From positions 62,001 to 126,000 of the forward strand of contig NZ_BMMH01000001.1 of NCBI RefSeq assembly GCF_014645735.1: a stretch of DNA of 64,000 nt, read 5' to 3'. The notes beneath the pieces are model-generated. The model did no database searches. It was not told where the DNA came from and saw only the letters and a list, made by a program, of their open reading frames with translations. Made by a program: the position numbers and the translations under genes. This document shows, piece after piece, positions 63,457 through 64,000 of the stretch (within the stretch, counting starts at the first letter, position 1; each line of letters starts with the position of its first letter). The DNA is from Nocardia jinanensis. Lineage in GTDB: Bacteria > Actinomycetota > Actinomycetes > Mycobacteriales > Mycobacteriaceae.

Positions 63457-63491
63457 ATGGTAGTTAGTCGACGCTATCGACTAACTACCAT
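63457..63491. promoter_or_regulatory. Long perfect inverted repeat, probable MarR operator
   Basis: ATGGTAGTTAGTCGA (63457-63471) and its exact reverse complement TCGACTAACTACCAT (63477-63491) are separated by five bases. This is the longest perfect inverted repeat I see in the window. It is 36 bases upstream of the MarR start and about 30 before the GTG at 63519. Confidence 0.75.
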
Positions 63492-63518
63492 ATCATCTAC
63501 TTCTGGAGGTGCGCTCTC

Positions 63519-63674
63519 GTGTCCGAGGCCGCGGCGCGCTGGATCACCGGCACGACGCTACCTGCCTCGCGGGGCGCCTTCCGGTCGCCGGCGTGCGCGG
63601 ATACCGTCCGGGCTATGCGGCGCGAACCCGAGACAGGCCCCACTCCTCGGCGAGAAGACGATGTGAGGTGAGAC
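63519..63674 (+). pseudogene. Orphaned gene start behind the MarR operator
   Basis: A strong TGGAGG lies 10 bases before a GTG at 63519, followed by a 51-codon frame starting MSEAAARWITGTTLPAS. The frame then runs antisense through the end of the converging luciferase-like gene and loses any protein-like character. It looks like a promoter and start whose gene body was lost or replaced. Confidence 0.4.
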
Positions 63675-64000
63675 GGTCCTCGTGCCGATAAGTGACGCTG
63701 GTGACGACCAATTCGTCGGCACCGGTCAGATCACGCAGTGCGGACAGGCGCGCGGCGACCGAGGCGGGGGTTCCGACGAACTGGGTGTTCACCCGGTCGT
63801 CGACGAGCCGCTGCTGATAATCGGTCAGCGGCGGCGCGGTATCCGGATCGAGGTATTCCGCGGCCCCCGCGCCACTGCGGATACTGGAAACCCAATGCCC
63901 GTAGGTGGAGGCCAGGTGCCGGGCCCGCGAATCGTCCGCGGCCACTACCACATCGGCCGAGACCACCAGATACGGCTCCGGATAGCGCCCCGAGGGCCGG
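63613..64000 (-). CDS. Luciferase-like (LLM) flavin monooxygenase, C-terminal part
   Basis: The open frame continues past the right edge of the window, so the start is not seen. The visible part reads PYLVVSADVVVAADDSRARHLA, then VNTQFVGTPASVAARLSALRDLTGADELVVTSVTYRHEDRLTSHRLLAEEWGL, the C-terminal section of LLM-class oxidoreductases of the alkanal monooxygenase-like group. The end (LSRVRAA) is complete. Confidence 0.85.
   Translation of the reverse strand, partial: RPSGRYPEPYLVVSADVVVAADDSRARHLASTYGHWVSSIRSGAGAAEYLDPDTAPPLTDYQQRLVDDRVNTQFVGTPASVAARLSALRDLTGADELVVTSVTYRHEDRLTSHRLLAEEWGLSRVRAA

Overview
The window is chromosomal DNA of a high-GC actinomycete, most likely Nocardia or a close relative (Mycobacteriales). 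Supporting signs are the GC-rich codon usage, many GTG starts with ATGA/GTGA gene overlaps, paired secretory lipases of the LIP family, DUF3159 and DUF5313-like proteins, an SPW-repeat protein, an ATP-dependent LigB-type ligase, a fused PcaL (PcaD-PcaC) and a large peptide synthetase. I see no rRNA, tRNA, CRISPR array, transposase or phage gene.

Region 1 (1-8.3 kb) is a catabolic island. A leftward ABC importer (start of a permease, ATPase, lipoprotein receptor) diverges from a FadR/GntR regulator. Next comes a tightly coupled rightward operon: MaoC hydratase, CaiB/BaiF CoA-transferase, MmgE/PrpD protein, acyl-CoA dehydrogenase and CitE-like lyase. Four copies of one palindrome around TAAACATC-N-GATGTTTA bracket the regulator and overlap the operon promoter. 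The enzyme set fits activation, oxidation, hydration and cleavage of a branched C5-type dicarboxylate (itaconate, mesaconate or methylsuccinate class).

Region 2 (8.3-21.1 kb) is a complete 4-hydroxybenzoate/protocatechuate branch of the beta-ketoadipate pathway: an aromatic aldehyde dehydrogenase, pobA, an aromatic-acid MFS importer, a LysR regulator, pcaJI leftward and pcaH-G-B-L-R-F rightward. Together they would take an aromatic aldehyde or 4-hydroxybenzoate to succinyl-CoA and acetyl-CoA.

Region 3 (21-38.5 kb) is mixed accessory DNA: a MarR/YceI pair, two divergent secreted lipases, a DUF3159 protein, a possibly zinc-regulated metallophore operon (MFS exporter, FecE/FecCD/FecB-type importer, GNAT acetyltransferase), a GH43-like secreted protein, DNA ligase LigB and a divergent HisN-like phosphatase. 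At least five decayed gene pieces lie here: tachylectin-like, MHS transporter, GAF, acyl-CoA synthetase and SnoaL.

Region 4 (38.5-50.1 kb) is a single 3104-residue dimodular NRPS (C, extra C-domain lobe, A, T, E, C, A, T, TE) with a divergent secreted TAP-family peptidase upstream. No MbtH gene or second synthetase is present.

Region 5 (50-58.5 kb) holds stress and envelope genes: OhrR-like MarR, a DUF5313-like protein, a SnoaL-like protein, a TetR/DUF308 pair, Ohr, an SPW/TetR pair, a truncated kinase and a Tat-exported PhoD phosphatase. Region 6 (58.9-64 kb) is a sulfonate-type ABC importer operon with a flavin-dependent monooxygenase. It is followed by a MarR gene facing a 15-bp perfect inverted repeat and an orphaned gene start, then the C-terminus of a luciferase-like monooxygenase that runs off the window.
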